Of a stretch of 64,000 bases of DNA, positions 35,809-44,954 are shown in pieces. This stretch comes from Streptomyces sp. MMG1533 (GTDB taxonomy: Bacteria; Actinomycetota; Actinomycetes; Streptomycetales; Streptomycetaceae). How positions within the stretch are numbered: position 1 is the first letter of the stretch; each line of letters starts with the position of its first letter. The stretch spans positions 62,001-126,000 of the forward strand of contig NZ_LGDG01000122.1 in assembly GCF_001279775.1 (NCBI RefSeq), in the 5' to 3' direction. The notes beneath the pieces are model-generated. The model was not told where the DNA came from and did no database searches. It saw only the letters and a list, made by a program, of their open reading frames with translations. The translations under genes and the position numbers were made by a program.

Positions 35809-36211
35809 CCCCGGCCCGTCGATCACGCAACCCGGGCTCACACAGGACGTCAGGGCATCCGGCAGAAGGGCCGTGGTCGGAGACCTGCTCGAAGCGGACG
35901 ATCAGTCCGCCACGCACAACGACGCGATGAGCGACGCGGACGCCACCCACACTCGGGGAGGCGACGCGGCTCTGTCCTGCCCCGCCCCGCGCGAAAGTGC
36001 CCCCGATGACGTCGGCCACTCGCTCCTGACGGAGCGTAAAGGGGGAGGAAAGTCTCCCTGCCACGAGTGTTGCCGGTGGTGCAAGACTCCCCAGGTGACC
36101 AGTCGCCGCTGCCAAAGCGCGCGGTTGCCCATATCCCTGCGGTGACGACGATCCACTCTCCCGTCCCGCTGTTGAGTACGGCCGATCCGTCCGCGACACG
36201 AAGGCGTACGT
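35809..36211. other. 403-base intergenic region before the pao-like operon
   Basis: No convincing gene on either strand. A perfect 6-bp hairpin CGCTCC-TGAC-GGAGCG at 36021-36036 could end the redox cluster transcript or act as a regulatory stem. The promoter of the molybdoenzyme operon should lie in 36100-36205. A 90-codon frame at 35873-36145 has no ribosome site or recognisable motif. Confidence 0.5.
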
Positions 36212-36862
36212 ATGTCCACTGAACTCCCCGAGTCTGACGTTCCTCCCCCCACGGGGGCCGGCGAGTCCTCCCCGGCGCCCACTCGGCGCACGTTCATCGC
36301 CACCAGCACCGCGGTCGGTGGTGCCGTCGTCGCGGGCGGCGTGATCGGAGGGACCTCCCTCCTCGACCCGGAGGAGGCGACGGCCGCCGAGCGGCCGCCC
36401 TCCAGCCGCGTCTCCCTGACGGTCAACGGCACCCACCGGACCGTGACGGTCGACAACCGCACCTCACTGCTGGACCTGCTCCGCGAGCACCTCGGCCTCA
36501 CCGGCTCGAAGAAGGGTTGCAACGCCGGGGCCTGCGGAGCGTGCACCGTGCTGGTCGACGGCCACCGGGTCAACTCCTGCCTGACGCTCGCCGTCCGGCT
36601 GGAAGGCACCGAGGTCACCACGGTCGAGGGCCTGGCCGATGGCGCCGAACTCCACCCGTTGCAACAGGCGTTCATCGACCAGGACGCCTTCCAGTGCGGC
36701 TACTGCACCCCCGGCCAGATCGTCTCCGGGGTGGGTTGCATCCAGGAGGGTCACACCGGCTCGCCGGAGGAGATCCGGGAGTGGATGAGCGGCAACATCT
36801 GCCGCTGCGGCTGCTACGTCAAGATCGTGCGCGCGGTCGAGCAGACCGCGGGCCGGAAGTAA
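36212..36862 (+). CDS. paoA: Tat-exported 2Fe-2S subunit of aldehyde oxidoreductase (PaoA-like)
   Basis: 216 residues. Tat signal: RRTFIA at 25-30 then a hydrophobic Ala/Val/Gly core to about 50. Two [2Fe-2S] sites of the xanthine oxidase family: Cys103, 108, 111, 123 (CNAGACGACTVLVDG) and Cys162, 165, 197, 199 (CGYCTPGQI ... NICRCGC). The exported small subunit with the FAD and Mo subunits matches E. coli PaoABC, a periplasmic aldehyde oxidase; here the complex would sit outside the membrane. First gene of a four-gene operon. Confidence 0.93.
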   Translation: MSTELPESDVPPPTGAGESSPAPTRRTFIATSTAVGGAVVAGGVIGGTSLLDPEEATAAERPPSSRVSLTVNGTHRTVTVDNRTSLLDLLREHLGLTGSKKGCNAGACGACTVLVDGHRVNSCLTLAVRLEGTEVTTVEGLADGAELHPLQQAFIDQDAFQCGYCTPGQIVSGVGCIQEGHTGSPEEIREWMSGNICRCGCYVKIVRAVEQTAGRK

Positions 36863-36874
36863 GAGGAGCGGCCC

Positions 36875-37855
36875 GTGCATCCCTTCACCTACACCCGTGT
36901 CTCCAATACCCGGGAAGCCCTCGACGCCGGTCGCAGAGGCGGGCGTTACATCGCCGGCGGCACGACGCTGGTCGACCTGATGCGGGAGACCGTGGAGCAG
37001 CCCGAGACCCTGGTCGACATCAGCGGCCTGCCGTTGCACGAGGTCCTGGTCACCAAGGACGGCGGCCTGCGCATCGGCGCCCTGGTGAGCATGTCCGAGC
37101 TCGCCGCGCACCCCGCGGTGCGCGCCGCCTACCCGGTCGTCTCCCAGGCGCTGGAGCTGAGCGCCTCGGCCCAGTTGCGCAACATGGCCACCATCGGCGG
37201 CAACATCATGCAGCGCACCCGCTGCACCTACTTCCGCGATGTGACCGCCGACTGCAACAAGCGTGAGCCCGGCTCGGGTTGTGCCGCGCTGCACGGCTTC
37301 AACCGGATGCACGCGATCCTCGGCACCTCCGACGCCTGCGTCGCCACCCACCCCTCCGACGTCGCCGTGGCCTTCGCGGCCCTGGAGGCGACCGTGCACC
37401 TGCTGGGCCCGGACGGCGGGCGTGACCTCCCCTTCGCCGATTTCCTGTTGCGACCGGGCACCACACCTCAGCGCGAACAGGCGCTGAAACAGGGCGAGTT
37501 GATTACCACCGTGGAGATCCCGGCGCACCCCCGCCCGCTCAGGTCCGGCTATCTGAAGGTGCGTGACCGGCAGTCGTACGAGTTCGCGCTCACCTCGGCG
37601 GCCGTTGCGCTGCACATCAAGGGCGGGGTGATCCGCGAGGCGAAGGTCGCCGCCGGGGGAGTGGGCACGGTGCCCTGGAAGCTGCCCGAGGTCGAGCGGC
37701 ACCTCGTCGGCCGACGCCCCTCGGACGCCCTGTGGACGGCGGCCGCGGAGAAGGCGGCGGAGGGGACGCGCCCGCTCGCGCACAACCGCTTCAAGGTCGC
37801 GCTGCTCAGGCGGACCGTCGAACGTCAGCTGCGTATCGTAGGAGGTATGAAGTGA
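36875..37855 (+). CDS. paoB: FAD/4Fe-4S subunit of aldehyde oxidoreductase (PaoB-like)
   Basis: 326 residues from GTG with GAGGAG upstream. FAD-binding AGGTTLVDLMRE (about 27-38) and TIGGNIMQRTRC. The insertion with four cysteines (117, 127, 136, 155) matches the extra 4Fe-4S cluster that distinguishes PaoB from other xanthine oxidase FAD subunits. The protein would enter the Tat pathway with PaoA, lacking its own signal. Its stop overlaps the large-subunit GTG. Confidence 0.93.
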   Translation: MHPFTYTRVSNTREALDAGRRGGRYIAGGTTLVDLMRETVEQPETLVDISGLPLHEVLVTKDGGLRIGALVSMSELAAHPAVRAAYPVVSQALELSASAQLRNMATIGGNIMQRTRCTYFRDVTADCNKREPGSGCAALHGFNRMHAILGTSDACVATHPSDVAVAFAALEATVHLLGPDGGRDLPFADFLLRPGTTPQREQALKQGELITTVEIPAHPRPLRSGYLKVRDRQSYEFALTSAAVALHIKGGVIREAKVAAGGVGTVPWKLPEVERHLVGRRPSDALWTAAAEKAAEGTRPLAHNRFKVALLRRTVERQLRIVGGMK

Positions 37856-40044
37856 GCCCCCAGCCGCAGGCAGCCGTGGGTGCGCCGCTGTCCCGGGTGG
37901 ACGGGCGGCTGAAGGTCACGGGCAGGGCGGAGTACGCCGCCGAGCACGACATCAAAGGTGTCGTACACGCCGTCATCGTGGATGCGAGCGTCGGCCGCGG
38001 CCGGATCTCCTCCATCGACACGCACGCCGCCGAGAAGCACGCGGGTGTGCTGCGGGTGATCCACCACGGCAACGCGCCGAAGCTCCCGTACCGCGACAAC
38101 GCCGGCTCCAACAACCCGGCCGGGCGGCGTTTGCGGGTGTTCCAGGACGACCGGGTGCTCTTCCATGGTCAGCCGGTCGCCGTCGTGGTGGCCACGACGT
38201 TGGAGGCCGCGCAGCACGGTGCGAGCCTGGTCAAGGTCCGCTACGACGCCGAAAAGCCCTCGACCGACCTCACCGAGTCCGAGCCGGGTGATCCGAACCC
38301 TTACGCACGCGGGGACGCGGAGGCCGGTCTGCGCTCCTCGGCGGTGCGGCTGGATGTGACGTATCGGCTGGCGCGCAATCACCACAACCCGATGGAGCCG
38401 CACGCCACCATCGCCCGCTGGGACGGCAACAAGCTGACGGTGTGGGACAAGACCCAGTGGGTGATGGGCACGCATGACGAGATCGCCGCGGTCTTCGACC
38501 TGCCGGCGGACGCGGTACGGGTCATCAACCCGTTCGTCGGGGGCGGGTTCGGCAGCGGGCTGCGCTGCTGGCCGCACACGATCGTCGCGGCGCTGGCCGC
38601 AAGGGTGACGCGTCGGCCGGTCAAGCTGGTGCTGTCGCGTAAGCAGATGTACTTCGGCACCGGCTTCCGGCCGTCGTACGCGTATCGGCTGCGCCTCGGC
38701 AGTGACCGGCGTGGGCGACTGAACGCCGCGATCCACGACATCGACGCCGAGACGTCCTCGTACGAGACGTTCACCGAGGCCGTCATGGGCGCGGGTCAGA
38801 TGCTTTACAGCATGCCCAATGTCAGCCAGGCGTACCGGCAGGTGCCGCTGGATGTGAACACCCCGATCTGGATGCGCGGTCCCGGCTTCGCGTCGGCGTC
38901 TTTCGTGATCGAGTCGGCCATGGACGAGCTCGCGCACGAACTCGGCATCGACCCGATCGAGCTGCGTCGGCGCAACGAGCCGAGCGAGGACGAGTCGACG
39001 AGCGAGCCGTTCTCCACCCGGCGGCTGCGCGAGTGCTACACCGTGGGTGCCCGTGAGTTCGGCTGGCAGCGCCGCTCGTCCCGGCCGCGTGCGCGGCGCG
39101 AGGGTGACTGGCTGATCGGCCTGGGCATGGCCGCCGGCGTGTACGACTGCGGGCGTTTTCCCGCGCAGGCCAGGGCCCGTCTGGATGCCGACGGCACCGC
39201 GGTGGTCGAGGCGGCCACCAGTGACATGGGGCCGGGTACCTACACTTCGCAGACGCAGGTGGCGGCGGACGCGCTGGGTCTGACCATGCGTACGGTGACG
39301 TTCCGGCTCGGCGACTCCCTCTATCCGCCGACCTCACCGCACGGCGGCTCGGCGACGATGGCCAGTGTCGGCTCGGCCGTGGTCGACGCCTGCAACAAGG
39401 TGCGGCAGCAGGCGATCCGGCTGGCGGTCGAGGACCGCGAGTCGCCGCTGTACGGCGTGAACGCGGACGACGTGGTGGTCCGCAACGGTCGGCTGCACGT
39501 ACAGGGCAGCCCGGCGCGCGGGGAGACCTACAAGAGCCTGCTGGCCCGGGGCGGCCGCGCCCGTCTGGAGGCGGACGGCTCCTACAACGGGCCGGGCAGC
39601 GACCGGTCCGCCTACTTCGCCTACAACGCCACCTTCGCCGAGGTCGCCGTGGACGCGACCCTGGGTCTGGTGCGAGTGCGGCGGATGCTCGGTGTCTACG
39701 ACGCGGGCCGGATCATCAGCCCCAAGCTCGCCGAGAGTCAGGCGTTCGGCGGCATCGTGGGCGGTATCGGTACGGCGCTGCTGGAGCACACGGTCACCGA
39801 CCACCGCGACGGCCGGATCGTCAACGCCAGTCTGGCCGACTACCTCGTGCCCGTGAACGCCGACGTCCCCGACATCAAGGCGATCTACCTGGACGGCGAG
39901 GACAACGCGGGCAACCTGCTGGGCGTCAAGGGCCTCGGCGAGGTCGTCCAGGTGGGGGTGGCGCCCGCCATCGCGAACGCGGTCTTCAACGCCACCGGCC
40001 GCCGTGTTCGCGAACTGCCCATCACCGCAGAGGTATTGCTCTAG
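37852..40044 (+). CDS. paoC: Molybdopterin catalytic subunit of aldehyde oxidoreductase (PaoC-like)
   Basis: 730 residues (E. coli PaoC 732); GTG overlapping the previous stop, with AGGAGG just upstream. Molybdenum-cofactor motifs GGGFGSGL and RGPGFASASFVIES; the catalytic glutamate is in GVKGLGEVVQVG near residue 697. It binds molybdopterin cytosine dinucleotide in PaoC and oxidises aldehydes, often aromatic, to acids. The subunit probably protects the cell from aldehydes or feeds the acid to catabolism; the pca genes nearby fit an aromatic theme (inference). Confidence 0.93.
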   Translation: MSPQPQAAVGAPLSRVDGRLKVTGRAEYAAEHDIKGVVHAVIVDASVGRGRISSIDTHAAEKHAGVLRVIHHGNAPKLPYRDNAGSNNPAGRRLRVFQDDRVLFHGQPVAVVVATTLEAAQHGASLVKVRYDAEKPSTDLTESEPGDPNPYARGDAEAGLRSSAVRLDVTYRLARNHHNPMEPHATIARWDGNKLTVWDKTQWVMGTHDEIAAVFDLPADAVRVINPFVGGGFGSGLRCWPHTIVAALAARVTRRPVKLVLSRKQMYFGTGFRPSYAYRLRLGSDRRGRLNAAIHDIDAETSSYETFTEAVMGAGQMLYSMPNVSQAYRQVPLDVNTPIWMRGPGFASASFVIESAMDELAHELGIDPIELRRRNEPSEDESTSEPFSTRRLRECYTVGAREFGWQRRSSRPRARREGDWLIGLGMAAGVYDCGRFPAQARARLDADGTAVVEAATSDMGPGTYTSQTQVAADALGLTMRTVTFRLGDSLYPPTSPHGGSATMASVGSAVVDACNKVRQQAIRLAVEDRESPLYGVNADDVVVRNGRLHVQGSPARGETYKSLLARGGRARLEADGSYNGPGSDRSAYFAYNATFAEVAVDATLGLVRVRRMLGVYDAGRIISPKLAESQAFGGIVGGIGTALLEHTVTDHRDGRIVNASLADYLVPVNADVPDIKAIYLDGEDNAGNLLGVKGLGEVVQVGVAPAIANAVFNATGRRVRELPITAEVLL

Positions 40045-40202
40045 CCCTGGCTCCTCTTTCGGTGAAGGGCCACCGACCGGTCCGGCAATCTGTCCCCCCG
40101 TCGGGTTGCCGGCCCCCGAGGGCCGCCGTCGCGTCCACGCTCCCCGCCGGCGTGGCGGCGGCCCGCCAGATCCCCCGCACGGCGAACCACGGAGAGCGAC
40201 CC

Positions 40203-41342
40203 ATGCTGAACATCGCGGACCCACTGCACCGCTGGTGCCGTGGGTCACGTCCCTTCGCCCTGGCCACCGTCGTCGACGTCCGCGGCAGCGCACCGCTGCC
40301 GACCGGTACCTCGGTCGCGGTGGACGCAGACGGCAAAGCGGTCGGCAGTATCTCCGGCGGCTGCGTCGAGGGCGCGGTGTACGAACTGTGCCGGCAGGTG
40401 CTGCAGGACCAAGGTGCTCCCCAGCGCGCCTGGTTCAGCTACTCCGACGACGACGCCTTCGCCGTCGGACTGACCTGCGGCGGCGAACTCGACGTCCTCG
40501 TCCAGCACGTCGACCCCACAGCCCAGCCGCACCTCGCCGACGCCCTCGACGAGGTCGTACAGGGCCGACCGGCCGCTGTGGCGCAGGTCGTCGACGGCCC
40601 CGACGATCTCCTCGGCTCAACTCTCAGCGTTCGTGGCGATGACCGTGCCGCCTACGGGAGCGTGGACGGCGGGCCGGCGGACCGGGCGGTGGCCGACCGG
40701 GCCAGGGCCCTGCTGCGGGCCGGCCGCACCGCTCGCGCCGACCTCGGCGGGGCAGGGGAGGAGTGCCCAGAGCGCCTGTCCGTCCTCGTCCACGTGGCGG
40801 CCGCCCGCCCTCGCATGCTGATCTTCGGCGCGGTCGACTTCGCCGCTGCGCTCAGCCAGGTGGGCCGTTTCCTGGGCTACCGGGTCACCGTCTGCGACGC
40901 CCGCCCCGTCTTCGCCACGGCCGCACGCTTCCCGCACGCGGAGGAGGTGGTGATCGACTGGCCCCACCGCTACCTGGAACGCACCGAGGTCGACGAGCGC
41001 ACCGCCGTCTGCGTCCTCACCCACGACGCAAAGTTCGACATTCCCCTGCTGCGCCGGGCGCTCGCCCTGCCCGTCGGCTACGTCGGCGCGATGGGCTCCC
41101 GCCGCACACATGACGAACGCCTGCGACTCCTGCGTGAAGCCGGGGCGTCCGGCGAACAGTTGGCCCGGCTGCGCTCCCCGATCGGCCTCGACCTCGGCGC
41201 CCGCACGCCTGAGGAGACGGCTCTGTCGATCACCGCGGAGATCGTCGCCCACACCAACCAGGGCACGGGCCGACCCTTGAGCCGGATCACGGGACCGATC
41301 CACCGACCACACCAGCCAAGGCAGCCCGCCTTGGCCGGCTGA
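40203..41342 (+). CDS. paoD: XdhC/CoxI-family molybdenum cofactor insertion protein (PaoD-like)
   Basis: 379 residues; GGAGAGC before the ATG. N-terminal XdhC domain (ATVVDVRGSAPLPTGTSVAVDADGKAVGSISGGCVEGAV, about 18-58), then a C-terminal Rossmann domain (LIFGAVDFAAALSQVGRFLGYRV; GYVGAMGSRRTHDERL). These chaperones bind the cofactor, sulfurate it and load it into the oxidase. Final gene of the pao-like operon, 158 bases after the catalytic subunit, as expected for PaoD. Confidence 0.9.
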   Translation: MLNIADPLHRWCRGSRPFALATVVDVRGSAPLPTGTSVAVDADGKAVGSISGGCVEGAVYELCRQVLQDQGAPQRAWFSYSDDDAFAVGLTCGGELDVLVQHVDPTAQPHLADALDEVVQGRPAAVAQVVDGPDDLLGSTLSVRGDDRAAYGSVDGGPADRAVADRARALLRAGRTARADLGGAGEECPERLSVLVHVAAARPRMLIFGAVDFAAALSQVGRFLGYRVTVCDARPVFATAARFPHAEEVVIDWPHRYLERTEVDERTAVCVLTHDAKFDIPLLRRALALPVGYVGAMGSRRTHDERLRLLREAGASGEQLARLRSPIGLDLGARTPEETALSITAEIVAHTNQGTGRPLSRITGPIHRPHQPRQPALAG

Positions 41343-41611
41343 GCACCGACAGTTGCCCGTACAAGGGATCGGCCTTCGGCGCCGGTGGCCCGAGACGGTG
41401 CCCCGGTCCTGTCCTTGCCTGGTCCGGGTCTTGATCCGAGACCGGACCCGATGGATGAACGCCGTCCGAGGCACGTTTGGCTGGCATCCCGGTGGTGGAG
41501 GCGGTGTACACCGGTCGGACCAGTTCGCCCTGCCGTTCGACCACCAGGAAGCCGGTGGCGCCCTGCCCGCGGCGGGGCCAGCGTCCGAACTGCCGGGAGC
41601 AGGCGCGGCGC

Positions 41612-41980
41612 GTGCACGTCCGCGTCGGCACGACCGAGGCGGGTCCCGGAACCGGCGGCACGGACCGCCCCGGACGCAGCACCGCTTCACGGTCCCTGCC
41701 GGAGGGCCTGCCGATCAGCGTGATCGAGGTGGCGGACGAAGGGCCGGGCCTCGAACCCGTCGACGCCGAGCTCGTCTTCGAGCGCTTCTACCGCGCCGAC
41801 CCCGCCCGCTCCCGCCGCCACGGCGGAAGCGGCCTTGGCCTCGCCATCGCCGCGACCATCGCCGAGGGCCACGGCGGCCGCCTCGAACTCGACACGGCCC
41901 CCGGCAGCGGATGCACCTTCCGCCTGGTCCTGCCCGCAGTCGACGCCGACCAGGAACCCCGCCGATCCCGCCGAACGTGA
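41612..41980 (+). pseudogene. Sensor histidine kinase remnant (C-terminal HATPase end)
   Basis: About 122 residues ending in TGA. The ATPase boxes G1 (VADEGPGLEP), F (VFERFYRADPARS) and G2 (GGSGLGLAIAATIAEGHGG) are intact, but there is no N box, no His box, no sensor domain and no start. The region 41343-41611 ahead holds no matching frame. Residual 5' part of a two-component kinase, probably left by a deletion; no response regulator is adjacent. Confidence 0.7.
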
Positions 41981-42299
41981 GGTTCTCTTCCGTCGCTACG
42001 CCAAGTTGCTCGCCGGCCTTCGAGAGGCAGGCGAACCGCCGCATCGAGCAAAAGCGCCTGCATACCGGGCTCCGTGGTGGTCGGGCCCGTGAGACGAGCG
42101 CAGGCCTCCAAGTTCCCTCTCAGGCGCAGGGGCTCACCGTTGAGGCCTGGACGTTCCCCGATTCCGGTGGCAGAGCACGACGTCAACGTCGACTCGGTGG
42201 CAGGGCTTTCAATCGGCCGCAGACGCCCGGTCTGCAGCCGTAGTGTCCAGGGCGGCGGTCGGCACTGCTCGATGCCGTCCCCGCAACGGCCTCAATGCG
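41981..42299. other. 319-base gene-free stretch
   Basis: Lies between the kinase remnant and the stop of pcaJ. I see no recognisable protein, RNA or repeat in it; several overlapping frames are open but without motifs. Confidence 0.4.
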
Positions 42300-43004
42300 T
42301 CATGAGGAACCGGGCGGCAGAATCCTGGCTCCGTTCGCCGGTGTGAGGGGTACGTCAAGGCGTGCGGCGAGCACGTCGTACGGGATACCGAAGGTTTCGA
42401 GGACGGTGGCTCCTTCGGGGCCGACACAGAACGTCGCGAGGTCGGTGTAGACGCGGTCGACGCACCCCAGTCCGGTCAGCGGGTAACTGCATTCCCGCAC
42501 CAGTTTGGGCGAGCCGTCCTTCGCGAAGAGCGTCATCATGACGAACACCTTCTTGGCGCCGATCGCGAGGTCCATGGCACCCCCGACAGCGGGGATCGCG
42601 CCGCGTGCGCCGGTATGCCAGTTGGCCAGGTCACCGGCAGCCGAGACCTGGAACGCGCCGAGCACGCAGATGTCGAGGTGGCCGCCGCGCATCATCGCGA
42701 AGGAGTCGGCGTGATGGAAGTAGGCCGCTCCCGGCAGCTCGGTGACCGGGATCTTTCCCGCGTTGGTGAGATCGGGGTCCACCTGACCGGGCGCGGCTGC
42801 GGGGCCCATGTTGAGCATGCCGTTCTCGGTGTGCAGCACCACCCCCGATCCCTCGGGGAGGTGGTCGGCGACCAGCGTCGGCTGGCCGATACCCAGGTTG
42901 ACGTAGGAGCCGTGCGGGATGTCGCGCGCCACCAGGGCGGCCATCTCGTCCTTGCTCAGTGGCCCCCGGTCGAGGTTCTCCACCAGCGAGGTAGACGCGT
43001 TCAT
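42300..43004 (-). CDS. pcaJ: 3-oxoadipate CoA-transferase beta subunit
   Basis: 234 residues; ATG overlaps the alpha-subunit stop (ATGA). The catalytic glutamate is E60 in HTENGMLNMG, preceded by VNLGIGQPTLVADHLP, the classic beta-subunit motif. With PcaI it moves CoA from succinyl-CoA to 3-oxoadipate (or acetoacetate in the Sco version). Linkage to a PcaF-type thiolase and LysR regulator favours the beta-ketoadipate role. Confidence 0.92.
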   Translation of the reverse strand: MNASTSLVENLDRGPLSKDEMAALVARDIPHGSYVNLGIGQPTLVADHLPEGSGVVLHTENGMLNMGPAAAPGQVDPDLTNAGKIPVTELPGAAYFHHADSFAMMRGGHLDICVLGAFQVSAAGDLANWHTGARGAIPAVGGAMDLAIGAKKVFVMMTLFAKDGSPKLVRECSYPLTGLGCVDRVYTDLATFCVGPEGATVLETFGIPYDVLAARLDVPLTPANGARILPPGSS

Positions 43005-43672
43005 GCGGGCACCCCCGTCTGCACGACGCGGTCGACGTAGATGCTCGGTGTCACGACGACCTCCGGGTCGATCGCACCGACCTCGACGATCTCGCGGACC
43101 TGGGCCACCACTGTGTTCGCGGCGGTGGCCATGACCGGTCCGAAGTTGCGCGCGGTCTTGCGATAGACGAGGTTGCCCATGCGGTCGGCCCTGTGGGCGC
43201 CGATCAGCGCCACGTCGCCCTTGATCGGGTACTCCAGGACGTAGGTGCGGCCGCGTATCTCGCGGGTCTCCTTTCCCTCCGCCAGGGGTGTACCGACGCC
43301 GGTGGGTGAGAAGAACGCGCCGATGCCCGCACCGGCCGCGCGCATCCGTTCGGCGAGGGTGCCCTGTGGCACCACTTCGAGCTCGATCCGTCCCTCGCGG
43401 TAGAGCTGGTCGAAGACCCACGAGTCGGACTGGCGGGGGAAGGAGCACACGATCCTGCGTACCCGCCCCTTGGCCAGGAGCGCGGCCAGTCCGGTGTCGC
43501 CGTTGCCGGCGTTGTTCGACACCACGGTCAGTTCGCTCGCGCCCTGCCGGATGAGCGCGTCGATCAACTCGACCGGCATGCCGGCCATGCCGAACCCTCC
43601 GACCAGCACGGTCGAGCCGTCCCTGATACCGGCCACGGCCTCATCGGCATCCGCACATACCTGAACAGTCAT
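43001..43672 (-). CDS. pcaI: 3-oxoadipate CoA-transferase alpha subunit
   Basis: 223 residues. Alpha-subunit motif VLVGGFGMAGMPVELIDAL (about 22-40), the SNNAGNGDTGLAALL segment and GTLAERMRAAGAGI. The start overlaps the thiolase stop and the stop overlaps pcaJ, each as ATGA, so pcaF-pcaI-pcaJ are translated as a coupled set. Confidence 0.93.
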   Translation of the reverse strand: MTVQVCADADEAVAGIRDGSTVLVGGFGMAGMPVELIDALIRQGASELTVVSNNAGNGDTGLAALLAKGRVRRIVCSFPRQSDSWVFDQLYREGRIELEVVPQGTLAERMRAAGAGIGAFFSPTGVGTPLAEGKETREIRGRTYVLEYPIKGDVALIGAHRADRMGNLVYRKTARNFGPVMATAANTVVAQVREIVEVGAIDPEVVVTPSIYVDRVVQTGVPA

Positions 43673-44871
43673 CGGGCTCCCTCCGCCACGTTCTCCAGGA
43701 CGACCGCCAGGGCCTGTCCGACACCGATACAGATCGCGGCGACGCCCCACCGCTTCCCCGACGCGCGCAAGCGTGCGGCGAGGGTGCCGAGGATCCGGCC
43801 GCCGGAGGCGCCGAGTGGATGGCCGATCGCGATCGCGCCACCCTTGGTGTTGACGATGGCCGGATCGATCTTCCAGGCGTCCACGCAGGCCAGCGACTGA
43901 ACGGCGAAGGCTTCGTTGAGTTCGACCGCCGACACGTCCGACCAGGAGATCCCCGCCCGTTTCAGCGCCCGCTCGGCTGCCTCGACCGGCGCGAACCCGA
44001 ACATCTGCGGCTCAAGTGCCGATACTCCGCGGCCCGCTATGCGCGCCAGCGGCGCGAGGCCGATGCGAGAAGAGGCCTCCTCCGACCCGATCAGCACGGC
44101 GGACGCACCGTCGTTCAGTGGTGAGGCGTTGCCGGCGGTGATGACGCCGTCGGGGCGGAACGCCGGTTTGAGGCCGGCCAGCTTCTGCGGCGAGGTCGCC
44201 GGCCGGATGCCCTCGTCGCGGGAGAGACGGACCTCTCCGTCCAGCACGACGGGAACCACCAGGTCGTCGTAGAAACCCGAGTTCCAGGCATCGTCCGCGA
44301 GATGGTGCGAGCGGGCGGCGAACTCGTCCTGCCGTTCGCGGGTGATGGCGAACCGCTCGGCCAGCTGTTCGTTCGCCTCGCCCAGGGAGACGGTCCACTC
44401 CTTGGGCATGCGTTCGTTGACCAGCCGCCACCCCAGAGTGGTCGACACGGCGGTCATGTTGCCGACGGGGAAGGCCCGTGACGGCTTGGGCATGACCCAC
44501 GGCGCACGCGTCATCGACTCCACCCCGCCGGTGAGGACGATGTCGGCGTCCCCGCTCTCGACGGCCCGCGAGCCGATGATCGCCGCGTCGAGGGAGGAGC
44601 CGCAGAGCCGGTTGACGGTCGTGGCCGGCACGGACGTCGGCAGCCCTGCCAGCAGGACCGCCATCCGGCCGACGTTCCGGTTGTCCTCGCCCGCGCCGTT
44701 GGCGTTGCCCCAGTACACGTCGCCGATGAGCGCGGGGTCGAGCGACGGCGACTTGGCCAGGACTCCTGAGACGGCGACGGCGGCGAGGTCGTCGGGTCGG
44801 ACCTCGGCGAGCGCTCCACCGAACCGTCCGAAGGGGGTTCTCACTGTGGTGTAAACGAAGCTGGCAACCAT
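43669..44871 (-). CDS. pcaF: Beta-ketoadipyl-CoA / acetyl-CoA acyltransferase (thiolase)
   Basis: 400 residues. Thiolase nucleophile Cys90 (NRLCGSSLDA), His351 (IAIGHPLGASGGRI) and Cys381 (AAICIGVGQAL). It cleaves 3-oxoadipyl-CoA to succinyl-CoA and acetyl-CoA, the last step of the beta-ketoadipate pathway. First gene of the pca operon, divergent from lysR with 83 bases between. No earlier pathway genes (pcaGHBDC) are in the window. The start is the second in-frame ATG, next to the start of strong similarity. Confidence 0.92.
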   Translation of the reverse strand: MVASFVYTTVRTPFGRFGGALAEVRPDDLAAVAVSGVLAKSPSLDPALIGDVYWGNANGAGEDNRNVGRMAVLLAGLPTSVPATTVNRLCGSSLDAAIIGSRAVESGDADIVLTGGVESMTRAPWVMPKPSRAFPVGNMTAVSTTLGWRLVNERMPKEWTVSLGEANEQLAERFAITRERQDEFAARSHHLADDAWNSGFYDDLVVPVVLDGEVRLSRDEGIRPATSPQKLAGLKPAFRPDGVITAGNASPLNDGASAVLIGSEEASSRIGLAPLARIAGRGVSALEPQMFGFAPVEAAERALKRAGISWSDVSAVELNEAFAVQSLACVDAWKIDPAIVNTKGGAIAIGHPLGASGGRILGTLAARLRASGKRWGVAAICIGVGQALAVVLENVAEGAR

Positions 44872-44892
44872 GGGGCTCAACGTAGGTTCGCC

Positions 44893-44931
44893 GATTGATC
44901 TCGTCCAATACACAGTTCTGCTTGATTGATC
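44893..44931. promoter_or_regulatory. Probable LysR binding repeats
   Basis: GATTGATC occurs at 44893-44900 and 44924-44931, 31 bp apart (three helical turns), in the 83-base gap between the divergent pcaF and lysR starts. The region also holds TATAAG before lysR. Spaced repeats of this kind suit a LysR tetramer. Confidence 0.5.
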
Positions 44932-44954
44932 AGTGGCGGATATAAGGTGTGGTC

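Noticed and set aside
35873..36145. 90-codon plus-strand frame in the gap before paoA
   Set aside because: No ribosome site and no family motif; it has only ordinary intergenic composition.
41343..41611. Minus-strand frame reading GATGFLVVERQGELVRPVYTAS
   Set aside because: It looks slightly protein-like but has no start, no family and no partner gene. Kept out of the feature list for lack of support.
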